Positions 49,717 to 58,826 of a stretch of DNA of 64,000 bases are shown here, piece by piece. This DNA is from an uncultured Flavobacteriaceae bacterium (lineage in GTDB: Bacteria > Bacteroidota > Bacteroidia > Flavobacteriales > Flavobacteriaceae). Positions within the stretch are counted from its first letter, which is position 1. The number at the start of each line of letters is the position of its first letter. Under the pieces are notes generated by a model. The model was not told the origin of the DNA and did no database searches. It saw only the letters and a list, made by a program, of their open reading frames with translations. Where the stretch lies: positions 1 to 64,000 of the forward strand of contig CALDUF010000029.1 of the NCBI GenBank assembly GCA_937923515.1. Direction: 5' to 3'. The translations under genes and the position numbers were made by a program.

Positions 49717-49820
49717 CAGTTAAGGTCTTGTATGGGTAGAAAGTTAATGAAAATAAGGGATATGCACAACACTGTATAGTTACGTGTAGTGCAAAAAACC
49801 ATAACTGCTTTGTACTGTAC

Positions 49821-49848
49821 AAAAAATAGCCACTAGGTTTAGTGGCTA
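49821..49848 (-). terminator. Rho-independent terminator upstream of the 49874-50551 stop
   Basis: 9-bp stem TAGCCACTA / TAGTGGCTA with poly-T on the minus strand. Confidence 0.8.
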
Positions 49849-49873
49849 TAATAATTTATATTTAGATCTACTA

Positions 49874-50551
49874 TTAGTCTTCTACTCGTTTTATTCTACC
49901 ACCAAGCACTCTGCTTTCATTAACTTGGTTTGGTGTTCCATATATATAAATATCGCCACCAGCACGCACTTTAGCCGTTACCGTTTTATTTGCATAAACG
50001 TGGGCTTCACCTGCGGCTCTAATGGATACCTCAGTATGATCCGTTTTAAGTGTTTCACCCCTATAATCACCTCCTGTGTAAATAGAAACATCTTGTTGCG
50101 TTGCATTACCAGACGCAAAAATATCGCCACCAGTTACTGCTCTAATATTTAGATATTTTACATTAACCTTAACTTTTATTTCTGCACCTTCTTGCGCATT
50201 CAAATCTATTTCAAACTGTTCTATTTCGTCATCTGAATAAATTTTTGCGCCTTCGTTCGCATCAATCACATCAATATTAGTGTAATATAACTTCACTTTT
50301 GTATTGCTTCCATCAAAAGCTTCTTCTAATTTCATTTTAATTTTTAACGTGCCATTTTTGTTATTCACTACAACATCAGCTTTATTTTTACCAGAAATTA
50401 CAACCTTATCCGTTTCAGACTTAATCAATTCTACTTCAATTAAATCATACACTTTAAGTTCACTAAATTCTCCAACAGTTTTTTCTATTGAATTTTGTGC
50501 TACAGTACTAAGTGTGTTGCATACTATTAAAAAAGCTATTATATATTTCAT
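49874..50551 (-). CDS. DUF2807-type (head GIN domain) secreted protein
   Basis: 225 aa; signal peptide; repetitive beta-helix pattern FSELKVYDLIEVELIKSETDKVVISGKN...IRAAGEAHVYANKTVTAKVRAGGDIYIYG. Confidence 0.8.
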   Translation of the reverse strand: MKYIIAFLIVCNTLSTVAQNSIEKTVGEFSELKVYDLIEVELIKSETDKVVISGKNKADVVVNNKNGTLKIKMKLEEAFDGSNTKVKLYYTNIDVIDANEGAKIYSDDEIEQFEIDLNAQEGAEIKVKVNVKYLNIRAVTGGDIFASGNATQQDVSIYTGGDYRGETLKTDHTEVSIRAAGEAHVYANKTVTAKVRAGGDIYIYGTPNQVNESRVLGGRIKRVED

Positions 50552-50639
50552 TTGAAAAAAATTAATGGTATTGTTATTACGAAACTATCAATAATTAATC
50601 AGTTGTTTATAGCTTTAGCAAAACTTTATCATTTTAAAT

Positions 50640-50936
50640 TTATGCTACTTTTACAGCTGTTCCTGTAATGGAAACCATAATGTAATTTCCTGTAGTAAGT
50701 TCTATATCTACTTTAATGCCTACCACAGCGTTTGCTTTTAACTTATTAGCGTTTACTGAAAGTTTTTGAAAGGCTTCTTCTTTTATATGTTCGATATTTT
50801 GCTCTAGGGCTGTGTAATATTTTGACATACTAAAACCCATTGATGTTGCTTTTTTACTCATAGCAACTCCTGAAACTACAGATAAATAATCTTTTATAGC
50901 GTGTCCTTCAATAGTATTTGTTGTTGTTAAAATCAT
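50640..50936 (-). CDS. YbjQ/DUF74 family protein
   Basis: 98 aa; ILTTTNTIEGHAIKDYLSVVSGVAM and KANAVVGIKVDIEL. Confidence 0.85.
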   Translation of the reverse strand: MILTTTNTIEGHAIKDYLSVVSGVAMSKKATSMGFSMSKYYTALEQNIEHIKEEAFQKLSVNANKLKANAVVGIKVDIELTTGNYIMVSITGTAVKVA

Positions 50937-51057
50937 AGTGTCGTGATTGTATTAATATTTAAATATACAGCAAACTGTTTTTATATAATTGATTTTATAG
51001 ATATTTTAAATTAACTTCGTTTCGAATGAATTTCAAACTAAAAAAACATATAAAATA

Positions 51058-52713
51058 ATGCTGTCTAAATTCTACAATATTAAAAACTTAAAAGGTGATT
51101 TTACGGGTGGTTTAGTTGCAGGGGTTGTGGCACTTCCATTAGCTTTAGCTTTTGGTGTACAATCTGGTATGGGTGCAACGGCAGGATTATACGGCGCAAT
51201 TGCTGTTGGTGTTTTTGCAGCGTTATTTGGTGGTACACAAACACAGGCAAGTGGGCCAACAGGACCTATGACGGTGGTATCAGCAACCTTAGTAGCTGTT
51301 GCTATAGAAATGACAGGAAGTATTGAAAACGCTATGCCTATTATTTTACTCAGTTTTTTATTGGGTGGCTTGTTTCAAGTTATTTTTGGGTTTTTAAATA
51401 TTGCGAGTTATGTAAAATACTTTCCGTATCCGGTGGTTTCTGGGTTTATGAGTGGTGTAGGACTTATTATTGTGATACTACAATTATTCCCGTTTGCTGG
51501 TTTGGGTTCTTCAAAATCTACTATAGCGGTTATTCAAAACTTTTCTCAACTATTTACTGATGCTAATTTGTACGCACTAATGTTAGGTGGTATTACTATT
51601 CTTATATACTTTGTATTTCCTAAAATTACCAAAGCTATTCCTAGTGCTTTGGTAGCTTTAATTGCTACTACTTTAATTGCTTATTTTTTTAAAATAGATG
51701 TGCCTTTAATTGGTGAAATACCTTCTGGTTTGCCGTCGTTTCAATTGGGTGGTATTCTTGAGGTTGATGCTAGTGCTTACGGTACTATTATAGAATACGC
51801 TGTGGTTTTGGCTGTACTTGGTAGTATAGATTCGTTATTAACCTCAGTTATTGCTGATAATATGACCAAAACCAAACACAATAGTAATAGAGAATTAATT
51901 GGCCAAGGTATTGGTAATATAATAGCTGCTGCTATTGGTGGTATTCCTGGTGCTGGTGCCACAAAAGGTACGGTTGTAAATATAAATGCAGGTGGCACCT
52001 CAAAACTATCAGGTGTATTGCATGGGCTTTTTTTACTGGCTGTTTTATTAGGTTTAGGGCAATTAGCAGGACATATTCCGCTTTGTGTATTAGCTGGTTT
52101 GTTAATTCCTATTGGATTTAAAATTGTAGATTTTAAAGGCTTAAAACATTTGCTTAAAGTGCCGCGTGCCGATGCGGTTGTATTAATTTTAGTATTACTC
52201 ATTACCACCTTTGGAAGTTTAATACAAGCTGTAGGTATTGGTGTAGCGCTGGCGTGTTTGTTATTTATGAAAAAATCTGGAGATATTAGCGAACAAGGTT
52301 TAGAAGTAGGTGCGGTAGCTGATATTGATGGTAATAAACCTTGGCAAGACGAAAAGGAATTTTACGAAGCCTACAAAGATAAAGTGATTATTAAACACTT
52401 ATACGGGTCGTTATTTTTTGGGTTTACCTCTTATTTTAAAGATCAAATTTCTGCATTACCAGATGAGGTTAAGGCCGTAATATTTAGAATGGACCGTGTG
52501 CCTTATATGGACCAATCTGGTTTATATGCTTTAGAAGATATTGTTTTTGATTTACGCGAAGAAGGTATTGAGGTGCTTTTAGTTGGACTTAAAGCACAAC
52601 CTAAAGATATGCTAGAAGCTGTTGATATTATTCCAGATTTGATACCAGAAGACGATATTTTTGAAGATATTGATGCTGCTTTTGATTATTTGAAAGGGAA
52701 GTTGAAGGGGTAA
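51058..52713 (+). CDS. SulP family inorganic anion transporter with STAS domain
   Basis: GDFTGGLVAGVVALPLALAFGVQSGMGATAGLYGAI, polytopic; C-terminal STAS-like VIFRMDRVPYMDQSGLYALEDIV. Confidence 0.95.
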   Translation: MLSKFYNIKNLKGDFTGGLVAGVVALPLALAFGVQSGMGATAGLYGAIAVGVFAALFGGTQTQASGPTGPMTVVSATLVAVAIEMTGSIENAMPIILLSFLLGGLFQVIFGFLNIASYVKYFPYPVVSGFMSGVGLIIVILQLFPFAGLGSSKSTIAVIQNFSQLFTDANLYALMLGGITILIYFVFPKITKAIPSALVALIATTLIAYFFKIDVPLIGEIPSGLPSFQLGGILEVDASAYGTIIEYAVVLAVLGSIDSLLTSVIADNMTKTKHNSNRELIGQGIGNIIAAAIGGIPGAGATKGTVVNINAGGTSKLSGVLHGLFLLAVLLGLGQLAGHIPLCVLAGLLIPIGFKIVDFKGLKHLLKVPRADAVVLILVLLITTFGSLIQAVGIGVALACLLFMKKSGDISEQGLEVGAVADIDGNKPWQDEKEFYEAYKDKVIIKHLYGSLFFGFTSYFKDQISALPDEVKAVIFRMDRVPYMDQSGLYALEDIVFDLREEGIEVLLVGLKAQPKDMLEAVDIIPDLIPEDDIFEDIDAAFDYLKGKLKG

Positions 52714-52814
52714 TTTATTGCTTGTGATTATATCTTGAAACTGTAAAATTTACTTGAATTTGTACTAATTTTCTATAAACTCATAATAGGCTGTTTACAC
52801 TGAAGTTAATAATA

Positions 52815-54038
52815 ATGAAAAAAAAACTATTAGTAATTTTAATCGCTATTTTAAGCACACATTGTTATTCACAAATTTCTTTCGAAAAAGGTTACTACAT
52901 TGATAATAGTAATCAAAAAATTGACTGTTTAATCAAGAACCTTGATTGGGGAAGTAATCCCACTAAATTTGAATTTAAATTAACTGATAAGGGTCAATCA
53001 AAAATAGAGACGATAGAATCAATTAAAGAATTTGGTATTTATAATATTTCAAAGTATATAAAAAAACAAGTAAGTATTGACAGATCTAGTGAAAATATCA
53101 ATAAGTTAAGTGAAAATAAAGATCCATATCTAAAAAAAGAACAACTATTTTTAAAAGTTTTAATCGAGGGTAAAGCCAACCTGTATGAGTATAAGGATAA
53201 AAATTTAAGAAGATACTTTTATAATAAGGAAAGCTCAAATATTGAACAATTAATTTTTAAAAGCTATAAAACATTTGAAAATGAAATACGTGAAAATAAT
53301 AAATTTAGACAACAATTATGGAATAACTTAAGATGTTCAAATCATAACATGACTAGAGTTATAAGCCTAAATTATAATAAAAATGATTTAGCTAATTTCT
53401 TTATTGAATACAATCAGTGCAACAACCAAGAAGTTATAAATTATACTAAAAAACAAAAAAGAGATCTATTCAATTTAAATTTGCGTCCTCGTTTTAACAA
53501 TTCAACGTTAGCCGTAAAATCTCCTTCTTCTATTTTATCAAGTATTGAATCTGAAGTTAAGTTGGGGTTCGGATTTGGATTGGAAGCTGAGTTTATTTTG
53601 CCTTTTAACAAAAATAAATGGGCAATTGTAGTGGAGCCAACTTACCAAAGTTATAGGTATAAAAAAATTACCAATTCTATTAATTTTGAAGGAGGAGTTT
53701 TAATAACAGACGTTAATTATAATTCTATTGAAATTCCTTTTGGATTAAGACATTATTTTTTTCTAAATGAGAAATCAAAAATTTTTATTAACGCTAGCTA
53801 CGTTATTGATTTACCTTCAAAATCTTCGATAGATTATAAAAGATCTGATAATGTTACAGTAAATTCATTAAAAATCACCTCAAATTCAAATTTAGCTTTT
53901 GGAATAGGTTACAAAATTTACGATAAGTATAGCTTAGAAATGAGATATCAAAATACTAGAAATATATTAACTAGAGAACCTGCTTGGTATTCTGAATATA
54001 ATACACTATCACTAATAATTGGATATTCGTTCTATTAA
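52815..54038 (+). CDS. Outer-membrane beta-barrel protein (PorT-like C-terminus), hypothetical
   Basis: Signal peptide (ILSTHCYSQ); C-terminal strands GLEAEFILPFNKNKWAIVVEPTYQSYRYKK...NTLSLIIGYSFY. Confidence 0.55.
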   Translation: MKKKLLVILIAILSTHCYSQISFEKGYYIDNSNQKIDCLIKNLDWGSNPTKFEFKLTDKGQSKIETIESIKEFGIYNISKYIKKQVSIDRSSENINKLSENKDPYLKKEQLFLKVLIEGKANLYEYKDKNLRRYFYNKESSNIEQLIFKSYKTFENEIRENNKFRQQLWNNLRCSNHNMTRVISLNYNKNDLANFFIEYNQCNNQEVINYTKKQKRDLFNLNLRPRFNNSTLAVKSPSSILSSIESEVKLGFGFGLEAEFILPFNKNKWAIVVEPTYQSYRYKKITNSINFEGGVLITDVNYNSIEIPFGLRHYFFLNEKSKIFINASYVIDLPSKSSIDYKRSDNVTVNSLKITSNSNLAFGIGYKIYDKYSLEMRYQNTRNILTREPAWYSEYNTLSLIIGYSFY

Positions 54039-54074
54039 TAAAAACACTTCAACGAATTCTTCAAAATAACTAAG

Positions 54075-56270
54075 CTACTCTACCTTACCAATCATATTAA
54101 AATCCAAATGCTTCTTCACTAAATCGGTATTTTTTACTTTTACAACCACCTCATCACCAAGTTGATATATAATGCCATTTTTTCTGCCAACCATTGCATA
54201 TAAATCTTGATCAAATGCGTAATGGTCGTCTTTCATATCACGCACACTCACCATTCCTTCACATTTATTTTCAATGATTTCTACATAAATTCCCCAGTCG
54301 GTTACGCCTGAAATAACACCTACAAATTCTTCATCTTTATGGTCTTCCATAAAACGAATTTGCATGTATTTAATTGAATCGCGTTCTGCCTTAGTAGCAA
54401 GGTTTTCCATAGTACTAGAGTGTTGGCATTTTTCTTCATAATCAGCTTCGTTGGCTGATTTTCCACCATCTAAATACCGCTGTAACAAACGGTGTGCCAT
54501 CACATCTGGGTAACGACGAATAGGTGAAGTAAAGTGACTATAGTAATCAAATGCTAGTCCGTAATGCCCAATATTGTGTGTGGTATATTCAGCTTTACTC
54601 ATACTGCGTATCGCTAAAGTATCTACTAAATTTTGCTCTTTTTTTCCAACAACGTCTTTTAGTAAATTATTTAACGATGCTGTAGTAGATTTTCTATCTT
54701 TAAAATTAAGTTTGTATCCAAAACGGCCTACAATATTTTGTAAAGAGGCTAGCTTACTCTCATCTGGTTCGTCGTGCACACGATATACAAAGGTTTTCTT
54801 CGGACTTTGTTTTCCTATAAATTCAGATACTTTTCTGTTGGCTAATAACATGAATTCTTCAATCAGTTTATTAGCATCTTTACTGGTTTTAAAGAATACA
54901 CCAGCAGGATTATTGTCTTCGTCTAAATTGAATTTTACTTCTACTTTATCAAAAGAAATTGCACCATCACGCATGCGTTTACCTCTCATAATTTTAGCAA
55001 GTTCATCCATTTTTAAAATAGCTTCTGCTAATTTCTGATCGGTTTGATATGTTTTTCCTGTTAAAGATACTTCTGCAGGAATTGTATTTGTTTTTGATTC
55101 TATTACAGCCTGCGCTTCTTCATAAGCATAACGGGCATCGCTATAAGTTACGGTTCTACCAAACCATTCGTTTTTTATTTCAGCTTTATCATTTATTTGA
55201 AACACTGCTGAAAAGGTGTATTTCTCTTCATGCGGACGTAAAGAGCAGGCATTATTTGATAATACTTCAGGAAGCATAGGCACCACACGATCTACCAAAT
55301 ACACCGATGTTGCGCGTTCGTAAGCTTCATCGTCTAAAACAGTACCTTCTTGTAAATAATGCGATACATCGGCTATATGAATACCTATTTCGTACAATCC
55401 GTTATCTAAAACTTCAAACGATAAGGCATCATCAAAATCTTTGGCATCTTTAGGATCTATGGTAAAGGTTAAATCTTTACGCATATCTCTACGCTTTGCA
55501 ATTTCTGCTTCAGTTATAGAGGTATCTAATTCGTTTGCAAAAGCCTCAACATCGTGAGGAAATTCGTTAGGTAAACCATATTCTGCTAAAATGGCATGAA
55601 TCTCGGTATTATGATCTCCTGGTTTCCCTAGAATTTGAATGACTTTACCATAAGGAGAATCGGCCTTTTCTGGCCAATCCTCTAGCGATACTAATACTTT
55701 ATCACCATCTTCTGCTTTTAAGGTTTTATTGATAGGTACAAAAATATCTTTGTACATTTTATTACTATCTGGCACTACAAATGCAAAATTCTTATTATTC
55801 TGCATTTGAATGACACCAACATATTCAGATTTAGCGCGTTTAATAATATTGGTGATTTCCCCTTCTACTTTTCCACGTTTTTTGCGCTTAAACACATAAA
55901 ATTCTACTTCATCACCATTTAAGGCTTTATTGATATTGTTTGATGCGATAAACACATCTTCTTCAAAATCGTCGCATATAATATAACCGTTTCCTTTGGC
56001 TGCTAAATCTAAAATTCCAATATGGTATTCGGCATTTACAATAGCTTTAAACTTACCACGATCTACTTCTTGTATCTCCTCTTTTACGGCAAGTTTTGCT
56101 AAAGTTTTTATTATTTGATTGCGGCTACTGGCATCGTTTACACCAAGTTTGGCAGCTATTTGCTTGTAGTTAAAGGCTTGGTTTCTATCTTTTTTTAATA
56201 TACTTAAGATTGTATTTGTAAGGTTGGAAATACCACTCTTTTTGGATTTCCCTTTTCTTTTTTTACTCAT
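54075..56270 (-). CDS. rnr: Ribonuclease R
   Basis: 731 aa; RNB motifs DLTFTIDPKDAKDFDDALSFE, HYGLAFDYYSHFTSPIRRYPDVMAHRLL; C-terminal S1 domain. Confidence 0.96.
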   Translation of the reverse strand: MSKKRKGKSKKSGISNLTNTILSILKKDRNQAFNYKQIAAKLGVNDASSRNQIIKTLAKLAVKEEIQEVDRGKFKAIVNAEYHIGILDLAAKGNGYIICDDFEEDVFIASNNINKALNGDEVEFYVFKRKKRGKVEGEITNIIKRAKSEYVGVIQMQNNKNFAFVVPDSNKMYKDIFVPINKTLKAEDGDKVLVSLEDWPEKADSPYGKVIQILGKPGDHNTEIHAILAEYGLPNEFPHDVEAFANELDTSITEAEIAKRRDMRKDLTFTIDPKDAKDFDDALSFEVLDNGLYEIGIHIADVSHYLQEGTVLDDEAYERATSVYLVDRVVPMLPEVLSNNACSLRPHEEKYTFSAVFQINDKAEIKNEWFGRTVTYSDARYAYEEAQAVIESKTNTIPAEVSLTGKTYQTDQKLAEAILKMDELAKIMRGKRMRDGAISFDKVEVKFNLDEDNNPAGVFFKTSKDANKLIEEFMLLANRKVSEFIGKQSPKKTFVYRVHDEPDESKLASLQNIVGRFGYKLNFKDRKSTTASLNNLLKDVVGKKEQNLVDTLAIRSMSKAEYTTHNIGHYGLAFDYYSHFTSPIRRYPDVMAHRLLQRYLDGGKSANEADYEEKCQHSSTMENLATKAERDSIKYMQIRFMEDHKDEEFVGVISGVTDWGIYVEIIENKCEGMVSVRDMKDDHYAFDQDLYAMVGRKNGIIYQLGDEVVVKVKNTDLVKKHLDFNMIGKVE

Positions 56271-56412
56271 GTAATTTTGTAATCATTTTCAATTCCTAAG
56301 GTATAGGAAATTTTATTATTAAATAGCATTGTACAGGTGAAGAAATTGCTATTTGTTTTTACAAAGTTAGGGTTTTAATATTAAATGGTATAAAACTACT
56401 TTTAAATCATAG

Positions 56413-56642
56413 TTATCCACAATATATATTATATATCTATTTTCTTTTTAAAATTTAAAAAAATAAATGATGGTTATTATAGTGTGTTAATACCTAGTAT
56501 AACTTTTTTAGGTTTTGTTTTGATATGTATGTTATAGAATGTTGTTGATACGTAATTAACAGCTTAAATAAACGTAACTTGTTAACCTATAATAGAATTC
56601 TAATTATTATTAACAACTGTTTACAGCTTATGTTAACAGCTA
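56413..56642. other. Candidate oriC: DnaA box plus short direct repeats in AT-rich divergent intergenic DNA
   Basis: TTATCCACA (56413-56421); TTAACAGCTTA (56556-56566), TTTACAGCTTA (56620-56630), TTAACAGCTA (56633-56642). Confidence 0.4.
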
Positions 56643-56886
56643 TTTTTTAATAAGTATAGAAGTTAATACCGCTTAAAACTATACATTAAACTACTAATAA
56701 CTTAACTAAAAATTTACACTAACTAATTTGCATGTTAATTAAAGGTTACGGGTTGCAATTTTTAAACGATTTTCCTAATTATTTTTATAAAAAACCATCA
56801 AGAGATATTAACAAGTCATTAAAAGTTTAGTGAACAGGATTTGCTTTTAGTAACTTTGTATTGTAAAACTACTTATTTAATATATC

Positions 56887-57321
56887 ATGACAATAGCTAT
56901 AGGAAACGATCACGCAGGAACAGATTATAAGTTCGCTATAAAAACATATTTAGAAAGTAAAGGACACACTGTAAATAATTATGGTACCGATGTGCATGAT
57001 AGTGTAGACTATCCAGATTTTGTACATCCTGTGGCTAAAGCTATTGTAGCTAAAACTGCCGATTTTGGTATTTTAATATGCGGAAGTGCTAACGGTGTTG
57101 CCATGACTGCCAATAAATATAAAGCGGTACGTGCCGGATTATGTTGGACCAAAGAAATTGTAGAACTTACGCGCCAGCACAACAACGCTAATATATTATG
57201 TATTCCAGCACGATATACTGCTATTCCACAAGCTATACAAATGGTAGAAACGTTTTTAAATACTGATTTTGAAGGTGGAAGACACCAAAATCGTATCGAT
57301 AAAATTCCGTTATCTTGTTAA
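56887..57321 (+). CDS. rpiB: Ribose 5-phosphate isomerase B
   Basis: 144 aa; IAIGNDHAGTDYKFAIKTYLESKGHTVNNYGT, DFGILICGSANGVAMTANK. Confidence 0.95.
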   Translation: MTIAIGNDHAGTDYKFAIKTYLESKGHTVNNYGTDVHDSVDYPDFVHPVAKAIVAKTADFGILICGSANGVAMTANKYKAVRAGLCWTKEIVELTRQHNNANILCIPARYTAIPQAIQMVETFLNTDFEGGRHQNRIDKIPLSC

Positions 57322-57324
57322 TAG

Positions 57325-58245
57325 ATGTCTCATTCTCATAATCACAACTATACGCACCATCACCATGGCGACTTAAAAGGGCGTAATCTTTTAATTTCTA
57401 TTTTATTAAACATTGGTATAACCGTAGCCCAAGTTATTGGCGGTTTAATATCTGGTAGTTTGGCACTTTTAAGTGATGCACTACATAATTTTAGCGATGT
57501 ACTTTCGCTAATTGTTAGTTATGTTGCTAATAGATTATCGAAACGAAAAGCATCTAATAAAAAAACGTTTGGTTATAAACGCGCTGAAATTTTAGCGGCT
57601 TTTATTAATGCAAGTACATTAATAGTAGTTGCTATTTTATTAATTATTGAAGCTGTGGAGCGTTTTCAACATCCGCAAGAGATAGCATCAAATTTAGTGA
57701 TTTGGTTATCTATAATTGCTATTTTAGGTAATGGCTTTAGTGTAATATTACTTAAAAAAGATGCTGAAGCTAATATGAATATGAAAAGTGCTTATTTGCA
57801 TTTATTTACTGATATGATGGCGAGTGTTGCTGTATTGGTTGGCGGCTTATTAATGCAGTATTTTAAGATGTATTGGGTAGACAGTGTACTAACTTTTGCT
57901 ATAGCACTCTATTTAATTTGGATGGGTTGGGATTTACTAAAAAATTCTACTAAAGTTTTAATGTTATTTACGCCTGATAGTATTCCTATACAACGTATTG
58001 TAGATGAAATAAATGCGTTTGAGTTGGTAAAAAATACGCATCATGTGCACGTGTGGCAGCTTAATGAAGATGAAATACATTTAGAGGCGCATATTGATTT
58101 TTATAAGGATATTACTTTATCTAAATTTGATGAAATTTTAAAAGCTATTGAAACTTTGGTGTTGGATAAATATGATATTAATCATGTAAATATTCAACCT
58201 GAATATGGTAAAGATGATGCAAAGGAAGTGATTGTACAGGATTGA
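57325..58245 (+). CDS. Cation diffusion facilitator (CzcD/ZitB-like)
   Basis: His-rich N-terminus HSHNHNYTHHHHGD; SLALLSDALHNFSDVLSLIVSY; HLFTDMMASVAVLVGG. Confidence 0.95.
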   Translation: MSHSHNHNYTHHHHGDLKGRNLLISILLNIGITVAQVIGGLISGSLALLSDALHNFSDVLSLIVSYVANRLSKRKASNKKTFGYKRAEILAAFINASTLIVVAILLIIEAVERFQHPQEIASNLVIWLSIIAILGNGFSVILLKKDAEANMNMKSAYLHLFTDMMASVAVLVGGLLMQYFKMYWVDSVLTFAIALYLIWMGWDLLKNSTKVLMLFTPDSIPIQRIVDEINAFELVKNTHHVHVWQLNEDEIHLEAHIDFYKDITLSKFDEILKAIETLVLDKYDINHVNIQPEYGKDDAKEVIVQD

Positions 58246-58267
58246 GAAATAGCCTAAGCAGATAATT

Positions 58268-58353
58268 GCGCTAGGGATTGCAGTGGTAGCTTTTGGTCCC
58301 GCCTTAGCGGGAGCCAAAACTTTTAACGGAAAGCCCGACCCTTGCGGTAGCGC
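58268..58353. repeat. Structured intergenic repeat-like element
   Basis: Outer arms GCGCTA (58268-58273)/TAGCGC (58348-58353) enclosing inner stem TTTTGGTCCCGC/GCGGGAGCCAAAA (58291-58319); GC-rich against an AT-rich genome. Confidence 0.55.
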
Positions 58354-58376
58354 CCAAAAAATACATATTATTAAGT

Positions 58377-58826
58377 TTGAACGTACAAATAAAAACATTT
58401 GAAGCGCTTTCTATTACAGAATTATACAATTTACTTCAATTACGAAGTGAAGTGTTTGTGGTGGAACAAGATTGTGTATACCAAGATATGGATGGTAATG
58501 ATAAAAATGCTCTACATGTTTTGGGCTTTAAGGACGACACTATTGTAGCTTATACACGAATTTTTAAACCTGGCGATTATTTTACTGAGGCCAGCATTGG
58601 TAGGGTAGTTGTAAACAAAAAGTATAGGGCTTTTAAGTATGGTTATGCTATTATGAAGGCTTCTATAAGTGGTGTTGAAACACATTTTAATGCGCACGTT
58701 ATAAAAATTTCTGCGCAAGAACATTTAAAGCAATTTTATTCTAATTTAGGTTTTAAACAAAAAGGCTATTCTTATTTAGAGGATGGTATTCCACATATTG
58801 CAATGTATAGAAATGCTAGCGTTTAA
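58377..58826 (+). CDS. GNAT family N-acetyltransferase (ElaA-like)
   Basis: ELYNLLQLRSEVFVVEQDCVYQDMDGND and ASIGRVVVNKKYRAFKYGYAIMK; TTG start. Confidence 0.88.
   Translation: MNVQIKTFEALSITELYNLLQLRSEVFVVEQDCVYQDMDGNDKNALHVLGFKDDTIVAYTRIFKPGDYFTEASIGRVVVNKKYRAFKYGYAIMKASISGVETHFNAHVIKISAQEHLKQFYSNLGFKQKGYSYLEDGIPHIAMYRNASV

Noticed and set aside
51777-52208. 143-aa minus ORF antisense to the SulP gene
   Set aside because: Shadow of the transporter's repetitive hydrophobic codons; no independent support.
54574-55038. 154-aa + strand ORF antisense to rnr
   Set aside because: Fully nested in the conserved RNB domain of rnr; typical long shadow ORF.
58138-58398. 86-aa minus ORF (…ALPQGSGFPLKVLAPAKAGPKATTAIPSAI…)
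   Set aside because: It is a translation of the structured GC-rich intergenic element plus the 3' end of the CDF gene; better explained as a nucleic-acid repeat than a protein.
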